From positions 1 through 37,769 of the IMG/VR virus record IMGVR_UViG_3300032675_000063: DNA of 37,769 nucleotides. One strand, given 5' to 3'. Below the pieces are notes generated by a model. The model made no database searches. It had not been told where the DNA came from and was given only the letters and a program-made list of their open reading frames with translations. The DNA comes from a virus. Shown here in pieces: positions 30,334 to 37,265 of the stretch (within the stretch, counting starts at the first letter, position 1; each line of letters opens with the position of its first letter). Position numbers and translations under genes: made by a program.

Positions 30334-31011
30334 ATGAATAACGCAAAAATTATAGCGGTAACACAACCAATAATTGATAATGAAAAAGGTGTTAAAATGA
30401 CACCAGATGAGTTTATTGCATATTGTGCAAGGGTTTCGAACCCATCTAATCAAATGAATAGTTTAACTGCTCCTAAATTACTCAGATACTGCATAAAACA
30501 TAAGCACTGGAGCGTTTTTGAAACAGTTAGTATTACTATGTCTATAGAAACTACTAGAGATATCGCCCGACAAATTCTCAGACATAGATCATTTTCGTTT
30601 CAGGAATTTTCTCAGCGTTATGCTGATCCAACACAAGATTTAGGTTTCGTTACTCGTGAAGCTCGTCTTCAAGATCAGAAAAATCGTCAGAACAGTATTG
30701 AGATTGATGATGAATCTCTCCAAGGTACTTGGGAACAACTTCAAAATAACTTGACTACTTCTGTGCAAAAAACATACAAATGGGCTATTAAAAACGGTAT
30801 CGCGAAGGAACAAGCACGTGCTGTTCTTCCGGAAGGGTTAACAGTTTCTCGCCTATATATGAATGGAACGTTGAGAAGTTATATTCATTGGTGTCAACTT
30901 CGTATGGGACCAGAAACCCAGAAGGAACATAGAGAAATCGCAACTGACGCTTGGTACGAGATTACCAACGTATTTCCTTCGTTAAAAGATAGTTTGGATA
31001 TAGAAAATTAA
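30334..31011 (+). CDS. thyX: flavin-dependent thymidylate synthase ThyX, 225 aa
   Basis: The ThyX signature RHRSFSFQEFSQR (83-95), the ARVSNPSNQ motif near the N-terminus and YIHWCQLRMGPETQKEHRE in the C-terminal part are all present, and the length is normal. It makes dTMP from dUMP with folate, NADPH and FAD. ATG 30334 is used because the ligase ends at 30332. Most T4-like phages of enterobacteria carry the unrelated Td enzyme; ThyX is usual in cyanophage and alphaproteobacterial phage relatives. It works with the adjacent ribonucleotide reductase to supply dNTPs. Confidence 0.93.
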   Translation: MNNAKIIAVTQPIIDNEKGVKMTPDEFIAYCARVSNPSNQMNSLTAPKLLRYCIKHKHWSVFETVSITMSIETTRDIARQILRHRSFSFQEFSQRYADPTQDLGFVTREARLQDQKNRQNSIEIDDESLQGTWEQLQNNLTTSVQKTYKWAIKNGIAKEQARAVLPEGLTVSRLYMNGTLRSYIHWCQLRMGPETQKEHREIATDAWYEITNVFPSLKDSLDIEN

Positions 31012-31023
31012 TAAGGGGTATAG

Positions 31024-32643
31024 ATGATTGATAATTCAATTCTAGTAACAAAAAGAGACGGATCGACTCAGCCGTTAGATCTAAATCGTTTTCATAAAGT
31101 GGTTAGTTGGGCTTGTGAAGGAATCAACAACGTTTCCGAATCAGAGATAGAACTTAAGTCTCATATTCAATTTTATAATAAGATTAAGTCATCAGATATT
31201 CAAGAAACTTTGATCAAGGCTGCCGCCGATCTTATTTCAGAAGAAAATCCCGGTTATCAGTACGTTGCTGGTCGTCTGATCAACTATCATCTAAGAAAAC
31301 AAGTATACGAAAGTCACCTACCATGGAAATTGAAAGATCATGTTAAACACGTTATTTCTCTTGGTTACTACGATCCTGAAATTTCTTCTTTTTATGATGA
31401 TTTTGAACTGGATGTTTTGGATACTTATATTAATCACGATAGGGATTATTCTATCTCTTATGTGGGCATGGAACAATTAAGAGGAAAATACTTAATCAGA
31501 AACAGAGTTACTGGACAGATTTATGAAACTCCTCAAATGGCTTATATGTTGATTGCCATGATACTGTTTCGTAACTATCCTAAAGAAACCAGACTTAAAT
31601 GGGTAAAGGATTTATACGATGCGACAAGCACTTTTGAAATATCGCTGCCGACTCCTATTATGGCAGGTCTCCGTTCGCCTCAAAAGCAATTCTCTTCGTG
31701 CGTTCTTATCGAGACAGATGACAGTCTTGATTCAATCAATGCTTCAGCTTCCGCAATTGTTAAATATGTGTCTCAAAAAGCTGGCATTGGTATTAATGCT
31801 GGTCGTATTCGTGCTCTCGGCTCTCCCATTCGCGCTGGTGATACTACTCACACTGGTGTTATCCCATTTTACAAGCACTTCCAATCAGCAGTTAAGAGCT
31901 GCAGCCAAGGCGGTGTTCGAGGCGGCGCAGCGACTCTTTACTACCCTATCTGGCATTTGGAAGTTGAGGACCTACTAGTTCTCAAGAATAATAAAGGCAC
32001 AGAAGATAATCGTATTCGTGGTTTGGACTATGGTGTCCAGTTTAATAAGGTGATGTATGAACGACTTCTTGTTGGTGGGAATATTACTCTATTCAGCCCT
32101 AGCGACGTCCCTGGTCTTTATGATAGCTTTTTTATTGATCTTGATAAATTCAGATCGCTATATCAAAAATACGAGGCGGATCCGGCGATCAGAAAGAAAT
32201 CAATACCTGCTGTGGACCTATTCTCATCGTTCATGGAAGAGCGCAAGAACACTGGTCGTATCTATTTGCAGAACGTCGACCATGCGAATGATCATGGTTC
32301 GTTCATTAAAGAACTTGCACCAATTCGCCAGTCAAATCTCTGCTGTGTGACTGGAGAAACTTATGTAACTGTTGAAATGATTGACGGTTCAATTCAAGAT
32401 ATAATGATCAAGGATGTTACAATTCAAATGAAAGTTCTTAGTAGAAACAATAATACTGGTAAAGATGAATTTAGACAAATTAAAGCTGCTGCTATGACTA
32501 GAAAGAATGCATCATTGATGAAAATAACTGATGAAAATGGCAACTCTATTGTTTGCACACCAGATCATCGCATCTATACAAAAAACAGAGGATATGTAGA
32601 GGCGCAAAATATTTTAGAAAATGATGAGTTGTTGGTAATATAA
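31024..32643 (+). CDS. nrdA: NrdA N-terminal part fused to N-half of a split intein, 539 aa
   Basis: Residues 1-440 are the first part of class Ia ribonucleotide reductase alpha. There is an ATP-cone (VTKRDGSTQPLDLNRFHKV), then FSSCVL with the Cys equivalent to E. coli Cys225, then GRIYLQNVDH, ending in QSNLC, where Cys440 matches the catalytic Cys439. Residues 441-539 are the N-terminal part of an intein starting CVTGETYVTV. The ORF stops there. The rest of the enzyme is in the ORF at 33391. The product is inactive alone because the residues that complete the active site are on the other chain. Confidence 0.93.
   Translation: MIDNSILVTKRDGSTQPLDLNRFHKVVSWACEGINNVSESEIELKSHIQFYNKIKSSDIQETLIKAAADLISEENPGYQYVAGRLINYHLRKQVYESHLPWKLKDHVKHVISLGYYDPEISSFYDDFELDVLDTYINHDRDYSISYVGMEQLRGKYLIRNRVTGQIYETPQMAYMLIAMILFRNYPKETRLKWVKDLYDATSTFEISLPTPIMAGLRSPQKQFSSCVLIETDDSLDSINASASAIVKYVSQKAGIGINAGRIRALGSPIRAGDTTHTGVIPFYKHFQSAVKSCSQGGVRGGAATLYYPIWHLEVEDLLVLKNNKGTEDNRIRGLDYGVQFNKVMYERLLVGGNITLFSPSDVPGLYDSFFIDLDKFRSLYQKYEADPAIRKKSIPAVDLFSSFMEERKNTGRIYLQNVDHANDHGSFIKELAPIRQSNLCCVTGETYVTVEMIDGSIQDIMIKDVTIQMKVLSRNNNTGKDEFRQIKAAAMTRKNASLMKITDENGNSIVCTPDHRIYTKNRGYVEAQNILENDELLVI
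32344..32640 (+). other. split intein N-fragment (IntN), 99 aa
   Basis: Block A is CVTGETYVTVEMIDG with the essential Cys1. Block B is GNSIVCTPDHRIYTKNRGYV with the TxxH type signature (TPDH). The length of 99 residues fits natural split inteins of phage and metagenomic origin. It joins nrdA after Cys440 and ends at a stop codon without endonuclease domain. Confidence 0.9.
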
Positions 32644-32655
32644 TTTATAAATTAT

Positions 32656-32663
32656 TATAAATA
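32656..32663 (+). promoter_or_regulatory. T4-type late promoter (TATAAATA) before the GIY-YIG gene
   Basis: A perfect TATAAATA between the IntN stop and the endonuclease ATG at 32700. T4 I-TevI is likewise made from a late promoter, which limits the endonuclease to late infection. Confidence 0.7.
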
Positions 32664-32699
32664 GTTCTGAGATAACACTTCTATCAAGGAATCATTTAT

Positions 32700-33404
32700 A
32701 TGGCTATAGTTTACAAAATAACGAACAGAGTGAACGGTAAAAGTTATATTGGTCACTCTGTTCGAACATTAGAACAAAGATGGAAATCTCATCTATCATC
32801 TGTTAGGCAGGGAAGTAAATTTAGATTTCATTCTGCTATTCGAAAATATGGTGTAGATCAATGGGATCATGAAATTATTTTTGAACATAATAATGTTGAT
32901 ATTTGTAAGAAAAAAGAAGAAGAGATGATTGTTGGATTTGATCTCATGAATAATAAAAAAGGATATAATGCTAAACCAGGAGGATGCGGTGGTTGGATTG
33001 TTCCTGATAAAAAATATGAATTATGGGTAAAAAAACAATCTGAAAATAATATAGGATTAAAAAATAATAATAGTACGGGATACACAAACGAAGAATTGAT
33101 TGAAATTGGTAAAAAGGTGTGTTATGATCTTGGAAGAATTGTAGGTCAAAAGACAATGGTCAAAGAATGTAAAAAGATAGGGATAAGATTTCCTAAATCA
33201 TTCAGACCAATGAGATTTGATGGAAGTTATAAAAAATATGCTGCTATTCTTGAAAAAGAGTTAGATATGAAATTCAATCCATATTTTCGTTCTGAAGAAC
33301 AGAGACAAATATACAGAGAAAAATATACTGGCACTGTTGGACCCAACGTTGGAACTAAAGTTATCATAGATTCAGAAGGAAAAAGAAAACATGTTAAAAA
33401 TTGA
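32700..33404 (+). CDS. GIY-YIG homing endonuclease in the split-intein gap, 234 aa
   Basis: The GIY-YIG nuclease domain is at the N-terminus: MAIVYKITNRVNGKSYIGHS (Tyr5, Tyr16, Gly18), then LEQRWKSH (Arg27), AIRKYG and a KKEEEMI helix supplying the metal-binding Glu. The C-terminal part is basic and probably recognises DNA (GRIVGQKTMVKECKKIGIRF). It stands as a separate gene between IntN and IntC. The expected target is an intein-free nrdA. AT content is high. Its last 14 nt overlap the start of the NrdA C-terminal ORF. Confidence 0.9.
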   Translation: MAIVYKITNRVNGKSYIGHSVRTLEQRWKSHLSSVRQGSKFRFHSAIRKYGVDQWDHEIIFEHNNVDICKKKEEEMIVGFDLMNNKKGYNAKPGGCGGWIVPDKKYELWVKKQSENNIGLKNNNSTGYTNEELIEIGKKVCYDLGRIVGQKTMVKECKKIGIRFPKSFRPMRFDGSYKKYAAILEKELDMKFNPYFRSEEQRQIYREKYTGTVGPNVGTKVIIDSEGKRKHVKN

Positions 33405-33489
33405 ACATTTAAATTATACAGAAGATGTCTATGATATTACTGTAGATAAAAATGAAAACTTTTATGCTAATGGTATTTTAGTTCATAAC
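33391..33489 (+). other. split intein C-fragment (IntC), 33 aa
   Basis: Block F is EDVYDITVDKNENFYANG and block G is ILVHN with the terminal His-Asn, followed by Cys+1 (33490-33492). All residues for branching and Asn cyclisation are present, so splicing competence is likely. Confidence 0.9.
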
Positions 33490-34464
33490 TGCGAAATTGA
33501 CTTGCCTACAAAGCCATTGAAAGATATTAACGATGAAAATGGAGAGATTAGTCTGTGTACTTTGAGTGCGATAAACTGGGGCAAAATTCGTGATCCTGCA
33601 GATTTCGAACGTCCTTGTACTCTCGCTGTTCGTGCTTTGGACGAGTTACTTGACTATCAAGATTATCCAGTTCTTGCTGCCAAAAACTCCACTATGGCCA
33701 GACGACCTCTTGGTGTCGGTATTATTAACCTCGCTTATTGGTTGGCTCGTAATGATCTTAGCTATCAGTCAATTGATCATGATGGATTGAGTAAGCTTCA
33801 TTCATTCGCAGAAGCTTGGTCATATTATTTAATTAAAGCGTCCATTGATCTAGCGGAGGAAAAAGGTGCGTGTCCAAAAAGTAATGAAACAAAGTACAGC
33901 CAAGGTGTGTTCCCCATAAACACCTATAAAAGAGAATTGGACGAAATCGTATCGCCTGCGTATAGGATGGATTGGGTTTCGTTGGGCGCTAAAGCATTAC
34001 GAGTTGGCATCAGAAACTCAACGCTTATGGCTCTCATGCCATCAGAGACATCAGCACAGATTAGCAACGCAACGAATGGTATTGAGCCGCCAAGATCGCT
34101 TGTCTCTGTTAAACAGTCTAAAGATGGCGTCCTTAAACAAGTTGTACCAGAAGTTCGTAAACTTAAGAAGAAATACGACCTACTTTGGGACCAACAGTCA
34201 CCCGAAGGATATCTTAAGATTTGCGGGGTATTGCAAAAGTTCATTGATCAAGGAATATCCGTTAATACCTCGTACAACCCAAAGTTCTATGAAGAAGAAC
34301 AAATCCCTATGTCGGAAATGTTAAAGCACTTGCTGATGTTTTATAAGTATGGTGGCAAACAATTATACTATCTGAACACTGCAGATGGCGCTGGTGAATA
34401 CGAAGAAGCACCTTTGGCTGCTGGTGTTGTTGAAGATGAATCCTGCGAGTCTTGTAAAATATAG
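33391..34464 (+). CDS. nrdA: C-half of split intein fused to NrdA C-terminal part, 357 aa
   Basis: Residues 1-33 are the intein C-fragment. From Cys34 the NrdA sequence resumes: CEIDLPTKPLKDINDENGEI aligns with the E. coli region just after Cys439, with the Glu equivalent to Glu441. Further on come SLCTLSAINWG (Cys462 equivalent) and NTSYNPKFYE. The C-terminus is CESCKI, matching the redox-active CxxxxC-type tail of NrdA in a shorter CxxC form. Spliced NrdA would have 440 + 324 = 764 residues, close to E. coli's 761, so nothing is missing. Confidence 0.93.
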   Translation: MLKIEHLNYTEDVYDITVDKNENFYANGILVHNCEIDLPTKPLKDINDENGEISLCTLSAINWGKIRDPADFERPCTLAVRALDELLDYQDYPVLAAKNSTMARRPLGVGIINLAYWLARNDLSYQSIDHDGLSKLHSFAEAWSYYLIKASIDLAEEKGACPKSNETKYSQGVFPINTYKRELDEIVSPAYRMDWVSLGAKALRVGIRNSTLMALMPSETSAQISNATNGIEPPRSLVSVKQSKDGVLKQVVPEVRKLKKKYDLLWDQQSPEGYLKICGVLQKFIDQGISVNTSYNPKFYEEEQIPMSEMLKHLLMFYKYGGKQLYYLNTADGAGEYEEAPLAAGVVEDESCESCKI

Positions 34465-34483
34465 TAAAGACTTGTAAAATATA
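34451..34483 (+). repeat. 13-bp direct repeat CTTGTAAAATATA at the nrdA 3' end
   Basis: CTTGTAAAATATA at 34451-34463 (last codons of nrdA) and again at 34471-34483, with a 20-bp period. The second copy provides the first T of the late box before the HNH gene. It may mark the insertion event or be a local duplication. Confidence 0.7.
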
Positions 34484-34487
34484 AATA
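34480..34487 (+). promoter_or_regulatory. T4-type late promoter (TATAAATA) before the second HNH gene
   Basis: A perfect TATAAATA, 21 nt before ATG 34508, with AGGAGG in between. Confidence 0.7.
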
Positions 34488-34507
34488 GTCCATAGGAGGA
34501 AACAATT

Positions 34508-35179
34508 ATGGACTATAAAAAAATATATGATAATCTGATAATCAGAGCACAAAATAGAGTAACAAATGGACAAATATATTACGAACTTCACCATATCATC
34601 CCAAGATGTATGAATGGTTCTGATGATTGGAGTAATCTTGTCTATTTGTTACCAGAAGAACATTATCTAGCGCATCAACTATTAGTAAAAATATATCCTG
34701 AAATATTTGAATTAGCTTTTGCTGCAAATATGATGTGTACAAATAGACCAAGCAATAAGTTGTACGGATGGATTAGAAGAAGAATTTCAGATAATATGAA
34801 ACGAAATAATCCAAATGCTGTCGGTAAATCTAGAAGAGAATATATACAAAAGAATGGTCCTGTTGAAGTTGATAGAAGTTATATTACAGATGAATATAGA
34901 AAAAAATGTAGTGAAGGTAAAATAGGTTCTAAAAATCCGATGCATGGAAAATTGCCATGGGAACATTCAAGAGCAACGAATGAAACAAAAAAAGAATGGG
35001 CAAAGGCTGATGAGTATTATAATTGGTGGAAAGAAACAAAAAAATCATACCACGCAATGGCTATAAATTTTGGGTTCGATAAACCAATGATGACACATCA
35101 TAATATGATTAATAAATTTAGAGAAGGTTGGGTTCCAAATGAAGATAACAACTGGAAGGATTTTAAATGCAAGATTTGA
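34508..35179 (+). CDS. HNH homing endonuclease between nrdA and nrdB, 223 aa
   Basis: The HNH core YYELHHIIPRCMNGSDDWSN followed by LLPEEHYLAHQLL (His28/29, Asn43, His52, His56) has the same layout as the HNH protein inside gp43 (YEYHHVFP ... REHYISHKLL), so the two are relatives. The middle is basic (NPMHGKLPW, a NUMOD-like DNA-binding stretch), and the C-terminus has a helix-turn-helix-like segment. T4 itself has mobE between nrdA and nrdB, so the site is a known hot spot for such elements. It overlaps the next start by 13 nt. Confidence 0.87.
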   Translation: MDYKKIYDNLIIRAQNRVTNGQIYYELHHIIPRCMNGSDDWSNLVYLLPEEHYLAHQLLVKIYPEIFELAFAANMMCTNRPSNKLYGWIRRRISDNMKRNNPNAVGKSRREYIQKNGPVEVDRSYITDEYRKKCSEGKIGSKNPMHGKLPWEHSRATNETKKEWAKADEYYNWWKETKKSYHAMAINFGFDKPMMTHHNMINKFREGWVPNEDNNWKDFKCKI

Positions 35180-35403
35180 GAGATACAATCAGTAGTCAAT
35201 ACAAAGTAGAACTTATATATCGTGATACTTGGTCAACAGAGAAACCTACAGGTCAACAAGTAGGTATTCCACCTCATGATATTCGTGTTACGCATAAAGA
35301 TTCTGGTATTATTGCTCAGTGTGGTGCTTATGGTTCAGATCATAAGAATAGAGAAGTTGCAATGAGAATGGTTTCATTAGGTGTTGAAGTTTGGGCGGAA
35401 TAA
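35167..35403 (+). CDS. small RF-1-domain-like protein with altered GGQ, 78 aa
   Basis: The stretch PTGQQVGIPPHDIRVTHKDS with SGIIAQC and SDHKNREVAMRM aligns by eye with the catalytic domain of class I release factors (GGQHVN ... VRITHLPTGI ... SQHKNK). The GGQ is replaced by TGQ. Short proteins of this type occur in T4-like phages; their activity on ribosomes is not known to me. The start at ATG 35167 has GGAAGG 8 nt upstream inside the HNH gene. Without full domains 1, 2 and 4 it cannot be a normal release factor. Confidence 0.65.
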   Translation: MQDLRDTISSQYKVELIYRDTWSTEKPTGQQVGIPPHDIRVTHKDSGIIAQCGAYGSDHKNREVAMRMVSLGVEVWAE

Positions 35404-35407
35404 TGCA

Positions 35408-35596
35408 ATGAAAGCTAAGAAAACAAAATTGACTTTTGAAGAAATCTATAGTAAGCTTCATATGCGTGAGTATGTTGTGGTGCATACAAAGGAGGAGATG
35501 AAACCATATCTTCTCAATGCCAATGATAACACTCTTTATACGATACCAGAAGGATACCTTGAATATGACAAACGATTCTACTACCGAAAGTATTAA
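35408..35596 (+). CDS. unknown small protein, 62 aa (intact copy)
   Basis: ATG 35408 is five bases after the previous stop. The product (KLTFEEIYSKLHMREYVVV, then PYLLNANDNTLYTIPEGYLE) is a small alpha/beta domain. A second, broken copy of the same gene lies at 35710-35901, where VLVHIKDTMQPCLLEP and VPDGYLEYDKKYF match it. Having two copies within 500 bp indicates a local duplication or import of a homologue. Function unknown. Confidence 0.65.
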   Translation: MKAKKTKLTFEEIYSKLHMREYVVVHTKEEMKPYLLNANDNTLYTIPEGYLEYDKRFYYRKY

Positions 35597-35732
35597 TGGT
35601 CTTCAAATAGTTGTTCACGAAACAGACCCAACAGCAAAAATCTATATGGTTGGGAGATTGGAAGATTGAAGAAAAATAGAAGCGAATCCTACGAGAGTTG
35701 TAAAATTTAATGATTGAGATAGAGTTAAATAA
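35565..35732 (+). pseudogene. small gene interrupted by two in-frame TGA codons
   Basis: From ATG 35565 the frame encodes 34 residues (ending KIYMVGRLED) to TGA 35667-35669. The same frame then continues with natural-looking sequence (RKIEANPTRVVKFND), a second TGA (35715-35717), then DRVK and TAA (35730-35732). The simplest reading is a gene of about 55 codons with two nonsense mutations. The first 34 codons could still be translated. TGA is a normal stop elsewhere in this genome, so recoding is unlikely. Confidence 0.45.
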
Positions 35733-35901
35733 GTTGACATATAAATAAATATTTGATAAGCTAGAATCAAGAACTTACGTTCTAGTACATATTAAAGATA
35801 CTATGCAGCCTTGTTTACTTGAACCAGAAAGTGGAAAATTGTTTGAAGTACCTGATGGTTATCTTGAATATGATAAAAAATATTTTAGGAGAAATATATG
35901 A
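35710..35901 (+). pseudogene. broken paralogue of the 62-aa gene with an in-frame TAA
   Basis: From ATG 35710 the frame reads MIEIELNKLTYK, TAA at 35746-35748, then IFDKLESRTYVLVHIKDTM and on to EYDKKYFRRNI and TGA at 35899-35901. It aligns along its length with the intact protein at 35408 (KLTFEEIYSKL ... YLEYDKRFYYRKY); the stop replaces a Glu codon. The stop codon overlaps the next gene's ATG (ATGA), as expected of a formerly translated gene. A shorter product from ATG 35803 is possible. Confidence 0.65.
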
Positions 35902-36149
35902 AAGACATTATTAAAATGGCTGACGAAAAAGACGAGTTTGTAACATCAGACGACGGATTCGTTTATTGGTGGCCAAAGGGTCTTGATGGATATGTTTCGG
36001 CTCAAAATCTCCGTGATTTGGCGACAGAATTAGATGCCAGAAACGAAAAGTGGGAAAAGACCATCAACGAATGTTTTGATGGTTTTAAATGTCCTATCAA
36101 TTTTGATGGTTGTAAAGAAAATTGTGGTAATTACGGGTGTAATAATTAA
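35898..36149 (+). CDS. unknown phage protein with Cys-rich tail, 83 aa
   Basis: ATG 35898 has AGGAGAAA upstream. The N-terminal part DDGFVYWWPKGLDGYVSAQN followed by LRDLATELDARNEKW is a small conserved module of tailed phages (a Tyr-Trp strand, then a helix), without known function. The C-terminus has five Cys (CPINFDGCKENCGNYGC), which may bind zinc or form a redox site. It ends directly at the nrdB start, so it is probably co-transcribed with nrdB. Confidence 0.7.
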   Translation: MKDIIKMADEKDEFVTSDDGFVYWWPKGLDGYVSAQNLRDLATELDARNEKWEKTINECFDGFKCPINFDGCKENCGNYGCNN

Positions 36150-37265
36150 ATGAGTGTATTTGATATTAATAACAAAAAAAATTCTATCAAAGCAAATTTG
36201 TTTTTTGACGATCCGGTAACTATTGCTAGATATGATAAGCAGAAGTATCCATGGATCGAAAAATTAACAAATCAACAACTTGGTTTCTTTTGGAGACCCG
36301 AAGAAGTAGATATTTCAAGAGACTCTAAAGACTTCAAGGGTCTAAATTCTCATGAGCAACACATTTTCACAAGCAATCTTAAGCGACAAATCCTTCTTGA
36401 TTCCGTACAGGGTCGAGCGCCGACAGCCGCTTTTAGTCCAATATGTTCGCTGCCAGAGTTAGAAACTTGGATAACTACATGGACTTTTAGTGAAACAATC
36501 CATAGTAGATCTTATACTCATATTATCAGAAACATATACCCAAATCCTTCTAAGGTTTTTGATGAATTAATGGATATCAAAGAAATCGTAGATTGTGCCA
36601 ATGATATCAGCAAGTATTATGATAATTTAATTTCATTTAATGAAATATCTTCTTGCAATGAGATTCCTGAGTATGGATTGACAGATTGGTGTCCGTCGAA
36701 ATATGAACATAAGAAAGCTCTTTGGCTTGCATTGATGTCTGTTAATGTTCTCGAAGGCATTCGCTTCTATGTTTCGTTTGCTTGTTCATGGGCGTTTGCC
36801 GAAGTTAAGAAGATGGAAGGTAATGCCAAGATTATTAAATTAATCGCTCGTGATGAAAATCTTCATCTTGCTGGTACTCAGCAATTACTTAAGGCTTTGG
36901 TCAAAGAAGATGAAGATTTTGCCAAGATTGCAGAAGAAACAAAACAAGAATGTATTAAGTTGTTTGTTGACGCGGTTGAACAAGAAAAGACATGGGCTAG
37001 TTATCTATTCAAAGATGGTTCTATGATAGGTCTTAACGAAAAACTATTAAACGAATATATAGAATGGATCGCTAACAAGAGAATGACAGCGATAGGACTA
37101 AATACAACCTATAAGGGCGGTAGTAATCCTTTGCCATGGACTCAGAAATGGATTTCTGGTTCTGAAGTACAAGTTGCTCCACAAGAAACAGAAATAACTT
37201 CTTACGTCATTGGTGGCGTTAAGAAGGACGTAACGAATGACACGTTTAAAGGATTTAGTCTATGA
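36150..37265 (+). CDS. nrdB: ribonucleotide reductase beta subunit NrdB, class Ia, 371 aa
   Basis: The iron and radical residues fall at the E. coli numbers: Asp84 (ILLDSVQG), Glu115 and His118 (SETIHSR), Tyr122 (SYTHIIRNIY). The second half of the site is in NVLEGIRFYVSFA and ARDENLHLAGT. It carries the tyrosyl radical that starts catalysis in NrdA, including the cysteine next to which the split intein is placed. Length matches E. coli NrdB (376). It is uninterrupted here, unlike T4 nrdB, which has a group I intron. Confidence 0.95.
   Translation: MSVFDINNKKNSIKANLFFDDPVTIARYDKQKYPWIEKLTNQQLGFFWRPEEVDISRDSKDFKGLNSHEQHIFTSNLKRQILLDSVQGRAPTAAFSPICSLPELETWITTWTFSETIHSRSYTHIIRNIYPNPSKVFDELMDIKEIVDCANDISKYYDNLISFNEISSCNEIPEYGLTDWCPSKYEHKKALWLALMSVNVLEGIRFYVSFACSWAFAEVKKMEGNAKIIKLIARDENLHLAGTQQLLKALVKEDEDFAKIAEETKQECIKLFVDAVEQEKTWASYLFKDGSMIGLNEKLLNEYIEWIANKRMTAIGLNTTYKGGSNPLPWTQKWISGSEVQVAPQETEITSYVIGGVKKDVTNDTFKGFSL

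Noticed and set aside
30425-30450. tRNA T-arm-like GGGTTTCGAACCC
   Set aside because: It lies inside thyX and encodes the conserved ARVSNP motif. The stem and loop sizes are wrong for a T-arm and no cloverleaf surrounds it.
35429-35452. TTGACT followed by TATAGT as a promoter
   Set aside because: The spacer is only 12 nt and the motif lies inside the coding region of the 62-aa gene.
35679-35710. Similarity of this stretch to the nrdA 3' end (GAATCCT-CGAG--TTGTAAAAT, reading SESYESCKI in one frame)
   Set aside because: About 22 of 27 bases agree, but the natural-looking protein in another frame (IEANPTRVVKFND) explains the sequence. Treated as coincidence unless a search shows otherwise.
35565-35732. 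TGA read as tryptophan (alternative code)
   Set aside because: Many clear genes here end in TGA (for example UvsX-region, gp41, NrdB and primase genes), so a genome-wide recoding is not credible.
35734-35767. TTGACA with downstream TAGAAT as a promoter for the gene at 35898
   Set aside because: The spacer is 22 nt, too long, and the sequence is explained as part of the decayed paralogue.
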